DNA of 64,000 nucleotides from Flagellimonas amphidinii (lineage in GTDB: Bacteria > Bacteroidota > Bacteroidia > Flavobacteriales > Flavobacteriaceae): assembly GCF_013090115.1 (NCBI RefSeq), contig NZ_JABFNN010000034.1:1-64000 (forward strand), written 5' to 3'. The position numbers and the translations under genes are program-made. Below, piece by piece: positions 43,583 through 52,970 of the stretch (its first letter is position 1; the number at the start of each line of letters is the position of its first letter). Below the pieces are notes generated by a model that was given only the letters and a program-made list of their open reading frames with translations, ran no database searches and was not told where the DNA came from.

Positions 43583-43663
43583 GAATTCGTAAATCGTTAA
43601 AAATATTTCAAAATGGCATTCTATAATGATAGAATCATGGAGGTTTTTGCTCACCAAAAGTGA
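43583..43663 (+). pseudogene. Possible degenerate copy of the acnA leader and first codons
   Basis: The ATG at 43613 opens a 16-codon ORF, Met-Ala-Phe-Tyr-Asn-Asp-Arg-Ile-Met-Glu-Val-Phe-Ala-His-Gln-Lys, then stop. It aligns without gaps to the acnA start ([12 protein letters not shown]) with six identities in 16, and 26 of the first 36 bases agree, including an identical ATGGCATTC. The upstream GAATTCGTAAATCGT also resembles GAATTGTTCGTAAATTGT at 46689. Alternatively it is a structured leader of acnB: two small hairpins lie at 43618-43635 and 43650-43664. Confidence 0.4.
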
Positions 43664-43744
43664 GACCTATCAATATTGGTAACCTTACAGTTACTATATC
43701 CACTGATGCTTGATTTAATTGAATGTAACATTTAATACTTTCTT

Positions 43745-46522
43745 ATGAGCATTTATAAAGATTACATCAAGGAGATTGAAGAACGTAAAGAACAAGGGCT
43801 TCATCCCAAACCTATTGATGGTGCTGAATTATTGAGTGAAATTATTGCTCAAATCAAAGATTTGAATAATGAGCACAGAAAGGATTCTCTCAATTTTTTT
43901 ATATACAATACGTTACCTGGAACCACCAGTGCAGCCGGAGTAAAGGCTTCATTTTTAAAGGAGATTATTCTTGGAGAATCTGTTGTGGAAGAGATTACTC
44001 CCACTTTTGCTTTTGAGCAATTGTCCCATATGAAAGGTGGCCCGTCTATAAAAGTATTGTTGGATTTAGCTTTAGGTGAAGATGCAGCCATAGCAGCAGA
44101 AGCAGCGAAAGTTTTAAAAACGCAAGTATTCCTATACGAAGCAGATACTGAAAGATTAGAAGCGGCAATGAAAGCGGGTAGTGCCATTGCTAAAGAAATT
44201 ATAGAGAGCTATGCTCAGGCTGAGTTTTTTACAAAGCTGCCTGAAGTTGAAGAAGAGATTGAAGTAGTTACCTATATTGCTGGAGTTGGTGATATTTCAA
44301 CAGATTTATTATCGCCAGGTGCCGATGCGCATTCTCGTTCAGATAGAGAATTGCACGGACAATCTATCTTTGAGCACAACAAAGAGATGCAACAAGAGGT
44401 GTTGGCATTGAAAGAGCAGCACCCAGATAAACGCATTATGTTAATCGCCGAAAAAGGAACCATGGGTGTTGGTTCGTCTCGTATGTCGGGTGTGAACAAT
44501 GTAGCCTTATGGACAGGAATTCCTTCAAGTCCTTATGTTCCTTTTATAAATATTGCACCTGTAATTGCAGGAACAAATGGGATTGCACCTATTTTCTTAA
44601 CCACGGTCGGTGTAACAGGTGGTATAGGTATCGACTTGAAAAACTGGGTGAAGAAAAAAGATGCTGATGGAAACACAGTGGTTGATGCAGATGGAGAACC
44701 AATATTGGAAGAAGTATATTCTGTGAAAACAGGAACGGTTCTTACTATTAATACCAAAGAGAAAAAATTATACAACGGAGATCAAGAATTGAAAGATATT
44801 TCTACTGCTTTAACGCCGCAAAAAATGGAGTTTATCAAAGCAGGAGGTTCTTATGCGGTGGTTTTCGGTAAGAAATTACAAACTTTTGCAGCAAAAGCAT
44901 TGGGAATTGAAGCACCACAGGTTTATGCACCTTCTAAAGAAATTTCGATTGAAGGGCAAGGATTAACTGCGGTTGAAAAAATCTTCAATAAAAATGCCGT
45001 AGGCACAACACCAGGAAAAACATTGCATACAGGTTCTAATGTTCGTGTAGAAGTAAACATTGTTGGTTCTCAAGACACTACAGGCTTAATGACTTCTCAA
45101 GAGTTGGAAATGATGGCAGCAACGGTAATCTCGCCAATCGTAGATGCAGGTTACCAATCAGGATGCCACACAGCTTCGGTTTGGGATGATAGATCAAAAG
45201 CGAATATTCCACGATTAATGAAGTTTATGAACGACTTTGGGTTAATCACAGGTCGTGACCCCAAAGGCGTTTATCATCCAATGACGGATGTAATCCATAA
45301 AGTGTTAAATGATATTGCTGTTGATGATTGGGATGTGATTATTGGTGGAGACTCGCATACACGTATGGCAAAAGGAGTTGCCTTCGGTGCGGATTCAGGT
45401 ACAGTTGCATTGGCTTTAGCAACAGGGGAGGCTACTATGCCAATCCCAGAATCAGTAAAAGTAACCTTTAAAGGTGAAATGGTTCCTTATATGGATTTCC
45501 GTGATGTGGTACATGCTACGCAACAACAAATGTTGGAGCAGTTTGAGGGTGAGAATGTATTCCAAGGGAAAATCATCGAGGTTCATATCGGAACATTAAC
45601 ATCGGACCAAGCGTTTACGTTTACAGATTGGACCGCAGAAATGAAAGCCAAAGCATCTATCTGTATTTCCGAAGATGAAACCTTGATTGAATCCTTGGAA
45701 ATTTCTAGAGATCGTATCCAAATCATGATTGATAAGGGCATGGATAATGAAAAACAAGTGTTGCAAGGTTTGGTCGATAAAGCAAACAAGCGTATTGAGG
45801 AGTTAAAGTCAGGTTCTAGACCTGCACTTAAGCCAGATGCAGACGCAAAATATTACGCAGAGGTTGTAATTGATTTGGATAAAATTGTTGAGCCAATGAT
45901 TGCCGATCCAGATGTAAATAACGAAGATGTTTCTAAACGTTATACGCATGATAATATTCAACCATTATCTGCTTATGGAGGAACTAAAAAAGTGGATTTA
46001 GGTTTCGTAGGTTCTTGTATGATTCACAAAGGGGATATGAAAATCTTGGCGCACATGTTGAAAAACATAGAAGCACAACAAGGAACAGTCGAGTTTAAAG
46101 CCCCATTGGTAGTTGCTCCTCCGACGTATAATATAGTGGATGAGCTAAAAGAAGAAGGCGATTGGGAAGTATTGCAAAAATATTCAGGATTTGTATTTGA
46201 TGATAGCGCACCCAAAGCGGCAGCTCGCAAAAAATATGACAATGTGTTGTATTTAGAGCGCCCTGGATGTAACCTATGCATGGGGAACCAAGAAAAGGCA
46301 GAACCTGGGGATACCGTAATGGCAACATCAACACGTTTATTTCAAGGTCGTGTTGTAAGAGATTCGGATGAGAAGAAAGGTGAGTCATTGTTATCATCTA
46401 CTCCAGTGGTGGTATTGTCTACCATTTTGGGAAGAACACCTACCATTGAAGAATACCAAGCAGCAGTAAAAGGTATTGAACTGACAAAGTTTAAGCCATC
46501 ATCACGAAAATTGGTGAGCTAA
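43745..46522 (+). CDS. acnB: Aconitate hydratase B (bifunctional 2-methylisocitrate dehydratase)
   Basis: 925 residues, slightly longer than E. coli AcnB. The N-terminal HEAT-like domain is typical of the B type (Met-Lys-Gly-Gly-Pro-Ser-Ile-Lys-Val-Leu-Leu-Asp-Leu-Ala). Cluster cysteines are in Val-Gly-Ser-Cys-Met-Ile-His-Lys (near 760) and Pro-Gly-Cys-Asn-Leu-Cys-Met-Gly-Asn (near 840). Gly-Gly-Asp-Ser-His-Thr-Arg (near 535) belongs to the active site. It isomerises citrate to isocitrate and may serve the methylcitrate cycle. By eye, it prefers TTA for Leu while its neighbours prefer TTG, which suggests separate ancestry. An acnA gene follows on the same strand after a terminator. Confidence 0.96.
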   Translation: MSIYKDYIKEIEERKEQGLHPKPIDGAELLSEIIAQIKDLNNEHRKDSLNFFIYNTLPGTTSAAGVKASFLKEIILGESVVEEITPTFAFEQLSHMKGGPSIKVLLDLALGEDAAIAAEAAKVLKTQVFLYEADTERLEAAMKAGSAIAKEIIESYAQAEFFTKLPEVEEEIEVVTYIAGVGDISTDLLSPGADAHSRSDRELHGQSIFEHNKEMQQEVLALKEQHPDKRIMLIAEKGTMGVGSSRMSGVNNVALWTGIPSSPYVPFINIAPVIAGTNGIAPIFLTTVGVTGGIGIDLKNWVKKKDADGNTVVDADGEPILEEVYSVKTGTVLTINTKEKKLYNGDQELKDISTALTPQKMEFIKAGGSYAVVFGKKLQTFAAKALGIEAPQVYAPSKEISIEGQGLTAVEKIFNKNAVGTTPGKTLHTGSNVRVEVNIVGSQDTTGLMTSQELEMMAATVISPIVDAGYQSGCHTASVWDDRSKANIPRLMKFMNDFGLITGRDPKGVYHPMTDVIHKVLNDIAVDDWDVIIGGDSHTRMAKGVAFGADSGTVALALATGEATMPIPESVKVTFKGEMVPYMDFRDVVHATQQQMLEQFEGENVFQGKIIEVHIGTLTSDQAFTFTDWTAEMKAKASICISEDETLIESLEISRDRIQIMIDKGMDNEKQVLQGLVDKANKRIEELKSGSRPALKPDADAKYYAEVVIDLDKIVEPMIADPDVNNEDVSKRYTHDNIQPLSAYGGTKKVDLGFVGSCMIHKGDMKILAHMLKNIEAQQGTVEFKAPLVVAPPTYNIVDELKEEGDWEVLQKYSGFVFDDSAPKAAARKKYDNVLYLERPGCNLCMGNQEKAEPGDTVMATSTRLFQGRVVRDSDEKKGESLLSSTPVVVLSTILGRTPTIEEYQAAVKGIELTKFKPSSRKLVS

Positions 46523-46551
46523 TATCGGTTTATTATTTTTCAAGATATATA

Positions 46552-46585
46552 AAGGCCCAAGTTGATTTCAACTCGGGCTTTTTTT
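46552..46585 (+). terminator. Terminator of acnB
   Basis: Hairpin with arms GCCCAAGTTGA and TCAACTCGGGC (one mismatch), followed by seven T. It separates acnB from acnA, so the two aconitases are independently expressed. Confidence 0.75.
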
Positions 46586-46730
46586 ATGATTATACTTTCA
46601 AATTTGAAATAGCGCGTTAATGTTTTTCAATAAGAATTTTAAATGAACTTATAAGAGATATTTAGCAAAACCATGAAGTTGTTTTTTTGAATTGTTCGTA
46701 AATTGTATAGCACAAGAAAAACAACAACAT

Positions 46731-49001
46731 ATGGCATTCGATATTGATATGATAAAGGGAGTTTACTCCCGCATGGGTGAAAGGGTTGATAAAGCTCGAG
46801 AACTTTTGGGCAAACCCATGACCTTGGCCGAAAAAATATTATACTCCCATTTATGGGATGGTAATCCTGGCACTGTTTACCAACGAGGAAAGGATTATGT
46901 AGATTTTGATCCAGATAGAGTTGCCTGTCAAGATGCTACTGCGCAAATGGCCCTATTACAATTTATGCATGCAGGAAAACCAAAGGTAGCTGTACCGACC
47001 ACTGTTCACTGTGATCACCTTATTCAAGCTAAAGTTGGTGCTGAAGCTGATTTGAAAAGAGCAAACGAAACTAGTAATGAGGTGTTTGACTTTTTGGAGT
47101 CAGTATCCAATAAATACGGTATAGGATTTTGGAAGCCAGGTGCTGGAATTATCCATCAAGTGGTTTTGGAAAATTATGCGTTTCCAGGGGGGATGATGAT
47201 TGGCACCGATTCTCATACTGTAAATGCAGGTGGATTGGGTATGGTGGCCATTGGAGTTGGAGGCGCAGATGCTGTTGATGTTATGGCAGGAATGGCTTGG
47301 GAGCTGAAATTCCCAAAATTGATAGGAGTAAAACTTACTGGAAAGTTATCTGGATGGACTGCGCCCAAAGATGTAATACTAAAAGTTGCGGACATTCTTA
47401 CCGTAAAAGGAGGAACAGGTGCCATTATCGAGTATTTTGGAGAAGGAGCTATAGCTATGTCCTGTACCGGAAAAGGTACCATTTGTAACATGGGGGCTGA
47501 AGTAGGGGCGACTACTTCAACTTTTGGTTATGATGAGTCCATGGACAGATATCTAAGAGCTACAGATCGTGCAGATGTGGCTGATGCAGCTTTGGAGGTG
47601 AAAGAACATCTAACAGCTGATTCAGAAGTTTACGCCAATCCAGAAAAATACTTTGATCAAGTCATAGAAATTAATTTGGATACTTTGGAACCGCATTTAA
47701 ATGGACCTTTTACTCCAGATTTGGCTACGCCGATTTCCAAGATGAGTGAAGCAGCCAAAGAAAATGATTGGCCATTAAATGTTGAGGTTGGATTGATAGG
47801 GTCTTGCACCAACTCTTCGTATGAAGATATTTCAAGAGCAGCTTCGCTGGCCAAACAGGTTGCTGATAAAAATTTAAAGACAAAATCCAAGTTTACCATT
47901 ACTCCAGGTTCAGAACAAGTACGCTTTACTATTGAGCGTGATGGATTTATTAAAACATTCAATAATATTGGGGCAACGGTGTTTGCCAATGCGTGTGGAC
48001 CTTGTATTGGTATGTGGGACAGATATGGTGACAAGGCAGCAAACGGACCAAGAAATACCATAGTACATTCCTTCAATAGAAACTTTGCCAAACGTGCCGA
48101 TGGAAATCCGAACACATTGGCATTCGTAGGTTCTCCAGAATTGGTTACTGCAATAGCCATCTCTGGCCGGTTGGATTTTAATCCAATGACAGATAAACTC
48201 ATCAACGAAGATGGAGAAGAGGTAATGTTGGATGAGCCAAGAGGTTATGAACTTCCACCTGAGGGTTTTGCCGTAGAAGATGCCGGGTATATGGCGCCAG
48301 AGGAAGATGGTAGTCACGTTCAGGTAGTTGTTTCTCCAGATTCACAGCGATTGCAGTTACTGGAACCCTTTGTGCCAATATCACCAGAAAGTCTTAAAGG
48401 GATGAAGTTGCTGATCAAAGCCTTTGGAAAATGTACTACAGACCATATATCCATGGCTGGACCTTGGCTAAGATATCGAGGGCACTTGGATAACATCGCA
48501 AATAATACTTTGATTGGCGCGGTCAATGCATTCAACATGAAGACAAATTTTGTGAAAAATCAATTGACCGGGGAATACGGTGCAGTACCGGATACTCAAA
48601 GAGCATATAAAGCCGAAGGCATAAAAACCATTGTTGTGGGCGATCATAATTATGGTGAGGGTTCATCTAGGGAACATGCAGCAATGCAGCCCAGACATTT
48701 GGGAGTTGCGGCTGTGTTGGTCAAATCTTTTGCAAGAATTCATGAGACCAATCTGAAAAAACAGGGTATGCTTGGCCTTACTTTTGCCAATGAATCAGAT
48801 TATGACTTGATTCAAGAAGATGATACCTTCAATTTTTTGGATATTGATGACTTTACACCCGGAAAACCATTGACAATTGAAGTTGTTCATGCAGATGGCA
48901 CTTCAGATACTATTAAGGCTAACCATAGTTATAATGAGGCTCAGATAGGTTGGTTCAGGGAAGGTTCAGCGTTAAATGTGATTAAGAAAGAGAATGCCTG
49001 A
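46731..49001 (+). CDS. acnA: Aconitate hydratase, mitochondrial/A type
   Basis: 756 residues starting at the ATG at 46731; an upstream in-frame TTG would add an unlikely extension. Length and sequence match the mitochondrial-type aconitase common in Bacteroidota. Cluster ligands are Cys in [10 protein letters not shown] (near 360) and the pair in Ala-Cys-Gly-Pro-Cys-Ile-Gly-Met (near 425). Asp-Ser-His-Thr (near 160) and Gly-Glu-Gly-Ser-Ser-Arg-Glu-His (near 645) complete the active site. It runs the citrate-isocitrate step of the TCA cycle. It forms a tandem pair with acnB; a strong terminator follows. Confidence 0.97.
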   Translation: MAFDIDMIKGVYSRMGERVDKARELLGKPMTLAEKILYSHLWDGNPGTVYQRGKDYVDFDPDRVACQDATAQMALLQFMHAGKPKVAVPTTVHCDHLIQAKVGAEADLKRANETSNEVFDFLESVSNKYGIGFWKPGAGIIHQVVLENYAFPGGMMIGTDSHTVNAGGLGMVAIGVGGADAVDVMAGMAWELKFPKLIGVKLTGKLSGWTAPKDVILKVADILTVKGGTGAIIEYFGEGAIAMSCTGKGTICNMGAEVGATTSTFGYDESMDRYLRATDRADVADAALEVKEHLTADSEVYANPEKYFDQVIEINLDTLEPHLNGPFTPDLATPISKMSEAAKENDWPLNVEVGLIGSCTNSSYEDISRAASLAKQVADKNLKTKSKFTITPGSEQVRFTIERDGFIKTFNNIGATVFANACGPCIGMWDRYGDKAANGPRNTIVHSFNRNFAKRADGNPNTLAFVGSPELVTAIAISGRLDFNPMTDKLINEDGEEVMLDEPRGYELPPEGFAVEDAGYMAPEEDGSHVQVVVSPDSQRLQLLEPFVPISPESLKGMKLLIKAFGKCTTDHISMAGPWLRYRGHLDNIANNTLIGAVNAFNMKTNFVKNQLTGEYGAVPDTQRAYKAEGIKTIVVGDHNYGEGSSREHAAMQPRHLGVAAVLVKSFARIHETNLKKQGMLGLTFANESDYDLIQEDDTFNFLDIDDFTPGKPLTIEVVHADGTSDTIKANHSYNEAQIGWFREGSALNVIKKENA

Positions 49002-49028
49002 AAATCTGCTTAAAAAACCATAAATTTA

Positions 49029-49056
49029 AAAACTCCTGAATTTTCAGGAGTTTTTT
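49029..49056 (+). terminator. Terminator of acnA
   Basis: Stem AACTCCTGA / TCAGGAGTT with a short AATT-type loop and a run of six T. It is 20 bases before the first TlpA-like gene. Confidence 0.9.
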
Positions 49057-49075
49057 AGTTTAAACACATCAATTT

Positions 49076-49636
49076 ATGCAACTGAACAGAAAGACCATTT
49101 TAAACATTCTGCTCATTCTTTTTATCCTGTCATTTTTTGTAACCCCGTTGGGTTATTATGGCAAAATTCTCTTAAACCGAGTGTTTTCCTTTTCCCCACC
49201 CATAATTGAAGAGACCCAAAGAGAACAAATTGTGGATTACAATTGGAAATTGAAAGATTCTGAATGGAACTTCTTCAACTTTGAACAATCCAAAGGAAAT
49301 GTCGTTTTTATCAATTTATGGGCTTCATGGCGATTGCCTTGTGAAGCAGAACTTAGCAGCATTCAAGAATTGTATGACAAATACCAGGGTAAAGTTGACT
49401 TTTATATCATAACCAATGAGAATAGACCACCTGTGGAAGAATTTATGACCAAGCATGAATTTACGTTCCCAGTAACCTACTTGATCATAGGTGAAAAAAT
49501 GCCCATTAATCCTGAAGAGGTACCATCCTCATATTTGGTAGATAAATCAGGAGATATTGTCATTTATAAAAAAGGAATAGCGGATTGGAGCACCAGAAAG
49601 GTTTACAATCTGTTGGATGAATTAATTGCCGAATAA
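49076..49636 (+). CDS. Thioredoxin-like TlpA-family protein lacking one active-site Cys
   Basis: 186 residues. One N-terminal membrane anchor (about 9-29) places the domain in the periplasm. The thioredoxin fold is clear: Val-Val-Phe-Ile-Asn-Leu-Trp-Ala-Ser-Trp-Arg-Leu-Pro-Cys-Glu-Ala-Glu (76-92) and the cis-Pro segment Val-Pro-Ser-Ser-Tyr-Leu-Val (near 154). The normal Cys-x-x-Cys is broken: position 86 is Arg (CGA at 49331-49333) and only Cys89 remains. Disulfide exchange is therefore unlikely; it may be a binding or regulatory paralogue of the intact protein encoded next. The stop overlaps the next ATG by one base. Confidence 0.88.
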   Translation: MQLNRKTILNILLILFILSFFVTPLGYYGKILLNRVFSFSPPIIEETQREQIVDYNWKLKDSEWNFFNFEQSKGNVVFINLWASWRLPCEAELSSIQELYDKYQGKVDFYIITNENRPPVEEFMTKHEFTFPVTYLIIGEKMPINPEEVPSSYLVDKSGDIVIYKKGIADWSTRKVYNLLDELIAE

Positions 49637-50202
49637 TGCCTTTTAAACTGTCCAAAGAGCAGTGGAGCAATGTACTTTGGATTTTGGCCATTGTGTTGAT
49701 TGTTTTTACGCCAATTGGTTTTCATTTGAAAGTTGTGCTGAATAAGCTTATTGCAACTTCTGTGGATGTTGTAAAAGAAGAAAACCAGATGACGCTAGAA
49801 AACTATGATTGGAATTTGGTTGATTTAGAAGGGAATAGATTCAATTTTAGTCAGAATAAAGAGCAGGTTGTATTACTTAACTTTTGGGCCACTTGGTGTC
49901 CGCCCTGCATAGCAGAAATGCCAAGTATGGTAGCATTATATACTGATTATAAGGATAAAATAGTTTTCATCTTCGTAGCAAATGATGAGAAGGACAAGGT
50001 TTTAAGTTATCTTGAAAAGAAGGGATATGAGCTACCCGTTTATTTTGAAACCACTCAGATACCCAGAAAGTTTCAATATAATAGTATTCCAGTTACCTAT
50101 ATATTGAGTAAATCCGGTAAAATTGTTGTCCATGAAAAAGGAGCTGTAAATTGGAATTCAAAAACGACAAGGAAACTATTGGATGGTTTGCTACTGGAAT
50201 AG
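49636..50202 (+). CDS. TlpA-family thiol-disulfide reductase, membrane-anchored
   Basis: 188 residues, paralogous to the preceding protein. N-terminal anchor (about 13-34, Trp-Ile-Leu-Ala-Ile-Val-Leu-Ile-Val-Phe), then the thioredoxin domain with intact Trp-Cys88-Pro-Pro-Cys91 and cis-Pro in Ile-Pro-Val-Thr-Tyr-Ile-Leu (near 153). It should reduce periplasmic disulfides, for example during cytochrome c maturation. It is coupled to the Cys-deficient copy by an ATAATG overlap. It ends one base before the convergent crtZ gene. Confidence 0.92.
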   Translation: MPFKLSKEQWSNVLWILAIVLIVFTPIGFHLKVVLNKLIATSVDVVKEENQMTLENYDWNLVDLEGNRFNFSQNKEQVVLLNFWATWCPPCIAEMPSMVALYTDYKDKIVFIFVANDEKDKVLSYLEKKGYELPVYFETTQIPRKFQYNSIPVTYILSKSGKIVVHEKGAVNWNSKTTRKLLDGLLLE

Positions 50203-50203
50203 C

Positions 50204-50653
50204 TTATTTTTTAAAATATTTAAAAGGAACCAATAACATTCCAAAACACTCTCCATCCTCTTTGCCCAAGTGTTTATGGTGAATTTTGTGAGCTCTTCTT
50301 ACTCCTTTTGCATACCAGTTGTTTGCATTTCGAAATAACTTGAAGCGTTGGTGAATAAAAATGTCATGAACAAAAAAATAGGCAATTCCGTAAGCCAAAA
50401 TACCAAAACCCAAGGGCCAACCGTACCAAAAATCGGTTTCTGCTCCCAGATAAAATAACGTCATGCTGACCACGGCATAAAAGATAAAGAACGCGTCGTT
50501 GCGTTCAAACCAAGAGTCATGGTCTTTTCTATGATGATCCTTATGCAAACTCCATAAAAAACCATGCATCACATATTTATGGGTGAACCAAGCCATGAAC
50601 TCCATAAAACAGAATGTGCCCAAGAAAATAAAAATCCAGAATGTTATTTTCAT
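50204..50653 (-). CDS. crtZ: Beta-carotene hydroxylase
   Basis: 149 residues of the membrane fatty-acid-hydroxylase-like family, four hydrophobic segments. The di-iron histidine boxes are present: His-Lys-Tyr-Val-Met-His (25-30), His-Lys-Asp-His-His (37-41), His-Asp-Ile-Phe-Ile-His (near 96) and His-Lys-Ile-His-His (near 121). It adds 3-hydroxyl groups to beta-ionone rings, producing zeaxanthin. It directly abuts crtB on the same strand (zero gap). No lycopene cyclase lies in this cluster. Confidence 0.93.
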   Translation of the reverse strand: MKITFWIFIFLGTFCFMEFMAWFTHKYVMHGFLWSLHKDHHRKDHDSWFERNDAFFIFYAVVSMTLFYLGAETDFWYGWPLGFGILAYGIAYFFVHDIFIHQRFKLFRNANNWYAKGVRRAHKIHHKHLGKEDGECFGMLLVPFKYFKK

Positions 50654-51493
50654 TTAAACCAATTGAAGTTTGTAGTTAAGATAGGAATGTGCCAAAAGTC
50701 CAAATTTCTGGTAATCAGGAACTCGGATTCGGGTATTTTTTATCTCCATTGGCGGAGTGCTCTGTAGTTTTTGCAACAGTTTTTTGTAATACCTATAGGC
50801 AGTGTAAACACCAAATTTTGCTTGTTCGGGCAACTTTATGATTCCAGAATAACCTACCGCAAAATCCGCTTTTATTTCGTTTACAATTCTTCTTTTTGAA
50901 GCTTCGTCCAGTTCCATCAAATTGGTATTGGGAAAGTACGTACGATTCAAATCTTCAAAATCGGCTTTAAGGTCGCGTAAGAAGTTCACTTTTTGAAAAG
51001 CAGAACCCAATGCCATGGCAGATTCTTTCAGTTCTTCGTATTTTTCCTCATCTCCATTCACAAAAACACACAAACACATCAATCCAACAACATCAGCTGA
51101 ACCATAGATGTACTCTTTATATTCCTCAAAAGTATGGTAGTCTTTTTTGGTAAGGTCCATACGCATGCTCTTCATAAAAGCTTCTACCAAATGATGTGGA
51201 ATATCGTACTTGTGATAGGTGTGCTGGAAAGAATTTAGAATAGGATTTAAACTTATTTTATTGGCTATGGCCTCTTCCATGGCCGTTTCAAAATTTTTGA
51301 ACAGTTCTTCTTTGTTGTAATCATGGAAGGTATCCACAATTTCATCTGCAAAACGCACAAAGCCATAAATGTTATAAATGTGGGAACGTATGGACGGAGC
51401 CAACATTTTAGTGGCAAGAGCAAATGATGTACTGTAGGATTTTGTTACAATTTTACTGCAATCATAAGATACTTGGTCAAAAATGCTTTTCAT
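50654..51493 (-). CDS. crtB: Phytoene synthase
   Basis: 279 residues of the squalene/phytoene synthase family. Prenyl-diphosphate-binding Asp-rich motifs are Phe-Ala-Asp-Glu-Ile-Val-Asp (near 48) and Phe-Leu-Arg-Asp-Leu-Lys-Ala-Asp-Phe-Glu-Asp (near 172); Tyr-Cys/Val-Gly-Leu-Met-type helix (near 135) and Lys-Val-Asn-Phe-Leu-Arg-Asp are family signatures. It joins two geranylgeranyl diphosphates to phytoene. It lies between crtI (four-base gap) and crtZ, in one operon. Confidence 0.94.
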   Translation of the reverse strand: MKSIFDQVSYDCSKIVTKSYSTSFALATKMLAPSIRSHIYNIYGFVRFADEIVDTFHDYNKEELFKNFETAMEEAIANKISLNPILNSFQHTYHKYDIPHHLVEAFMKSMRMDLTKKDYHTFEEYKEYIYGSADVVGLMCLCVFVNGDEEKYEELKESAMALGSAFQKVNFLRDLKADFEDLNRTYFPNTNLMELDEASKRRIVNEIKADFAVGYSGIIKLPEQAKFGVYTAYRYYKKLLQKLQSTPPMEIKNTRIRVPDYQKFGLLAHSYLNYKLQLV

Positions 51494-51497
51494 GGAC

Positions 51498-52952
51498 TTA
51501 ATCTTTTTTAATTATCAGTTCGGATACCAATTTTCCAGAAATTAAGGAAGGCGGTACCCCGGGTCCAGGAACTGTCAATTGCCCTGTAAAAAACAGGTTT
51601 TTTACTTTATCACTTTTCAGGTTGGGTCGTAAAAAAGCTGTTTGGCTCAATGTATTGGCCATGCCATAGGCATTGCCTTTATATGAATTGTATTGTTCAA
51701 TGAAATCGTTTACACAAAAGCTCTCTTTAAAGATAATGGAATTTTTGACTGTTTGTCCGGTGCGTTGGTCAAATCTATTCATGACAATATCAAAATATTG
51801 TTCTCTGATTTTTGGAGTATCTTCAAGTCCCGGAGCAATTGGAATTAGGAAAAAACCTGTTTCACAACCCTTGGGAGCCATAGAATTGTCTGTTATAGAA
51901 GGGAAATTGGCATAGAACAATGGTTCGCTTGGCCACTGCGGATGGTCGTATATTTCTTGGGTGTGTTTTTCAAAATCCGTATCAAAAAAGAGGTTATGGT
52001 GTTCTACATTATTCAATTTTTGGTTGAATCCGACATAAAATAACAAACAAGAAGGAGCATAGGTTTTCTTTTCCCAATAGTTTTCAGAGTATTGTCGAAA
52101 TTTTTTGTCCAATAAAGTTTCAGAATGGTGATAATCTGCACCACTGACCACATAATCGGCTAAATAGTTTTCACTGTCGCTTCGAACTCCAAGAACTGTA
52201 CGGTCTGAGACCAAAATTCTACTCACAGGACTTTCTGTACGTATTTTGACCCCAAGTTCTTCGGCCACACTTTTCATGGCTTTGATGATTTCATACATCC
52301 CACCTTTGGGATGCCAAGTACCTAGACCGAAATCAGCAAAATTCATGAAGCTATAGAAAGATGGTGTTTTATTGGGCTTTGCACCCAGAAATAGAACTGG
52401 GAACTCTAAGGTGGATATCAGTTTTGGATTTTTGAACCGCTTTCTTACTTCCTGACTGATGCTCTTAAAAAATTGGTCTACTCGTAGGATGGTATCTTTG
52501 GTCACAAGCTCTAAAGGCGATAGGCCGGGCCGCAGTACCACTTTATTGATGGCAATGTCATAGTTCTCCTGTGCCTTTCCGATAAAACTCTTTAAATGAG
52601 CACCACTACCAGTTTCAATTCTTTCAAACTCCTCACATATTTTTTCCATACAATCACCTATGGTGATGGTGTCGTCCTGAAAGAAAACCTTATAGGCAGG
52701 ATCCAATTTGTCCAATTGGTAGTAATTGGAAGGTTTCTTGCCAAAATCAGCGAAAAACTTTTCAAAGATGTCTGGCATCCAGTACCAGCTGGGGCCTATG
52801 TCAAAAATAAATCCCTCTCTGGTCAATTGTCTTGCACGGCCTCCCACGGTATTATTTTTCTCAAAAATCTCTACTTCATAACCAGCTTTTGCCAAATAAC
52901 ATGAAGCTGAAAGTGAAGAAAAACCAGAACCAATAACAATTACTTTTTTCAT
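51498..52952 (-). CDS. crtI: Phytoene desaturase
   Basis: 484 residues starting at the ATG at 52952 (TTG nine bases upstream is unlikely). The FAD dinucleotide-binding motif Val-Ile-Val-Ile-Gly-Ser-Gly-Phe-Ser-Ser-Leu (3-13) and the C-terminal Pro-Gly-Pro-Gly-Val-Pro-Pro-Ser-Leu-Ile-Ser-Gly (near 460) are the CrtI signatures. It desaturates phytoene to lycopene. It follows the CarH-like regulator by 18 bases, so regulator and enzymes are transcribed together. Confidence 0.95.
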   Translation of the reverse strand: MKKVIVIGSGFSSLSASCYLAKAGYEVEIFEKNNTVGGRARQLTREGFIFDIGPSWYWMPDIFEKFFADFGKKPSNYYQLDKLDPAYKVFFQDDTITIGDCMEKICEEFERIETGSGAHLKSFIGKAQENYDIAINKVVLRPGLSPLELVTKDTILRVDQFFKSISQEVRKRFKNPKLISTLEFPVLFLGAKPNKTPSFYSFMNFADFGLGTWHPKGGMYEIIKAMKSVAEELGVKIRTESPVSRILVSDRTVLGVRSDSENYLADYVVSGADYHHSETLLDKKFRQYSENYWEKKTYAPSCLLFYVGFNQKLNNVEHHNLFFDTDFEKHTQEIYDHPQWPSEPLFYANFPSITDNSMAPKGCETGFFLIPIAPGLEDTPKIREQYFDIVMNRFDQRTGQTVKNSIIFKESFCVNDFIEQYNSYKGNAYGMANTLSQTAFLRPNLKSDKVKNLFFTGQLTVPGPGVPPSLISGKLVSELIIKKD

Positions 52953-52970
52953 TTGGGACAAAGCAGGGAA

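Noticed and set aside
46689-46730. Longer acnA reading frame from an upstream TTG
   Set aside because: The ATG at 46731 gives the conserved Met-Ala-Phe-Asp start and the upstream part looks like leader sequence.
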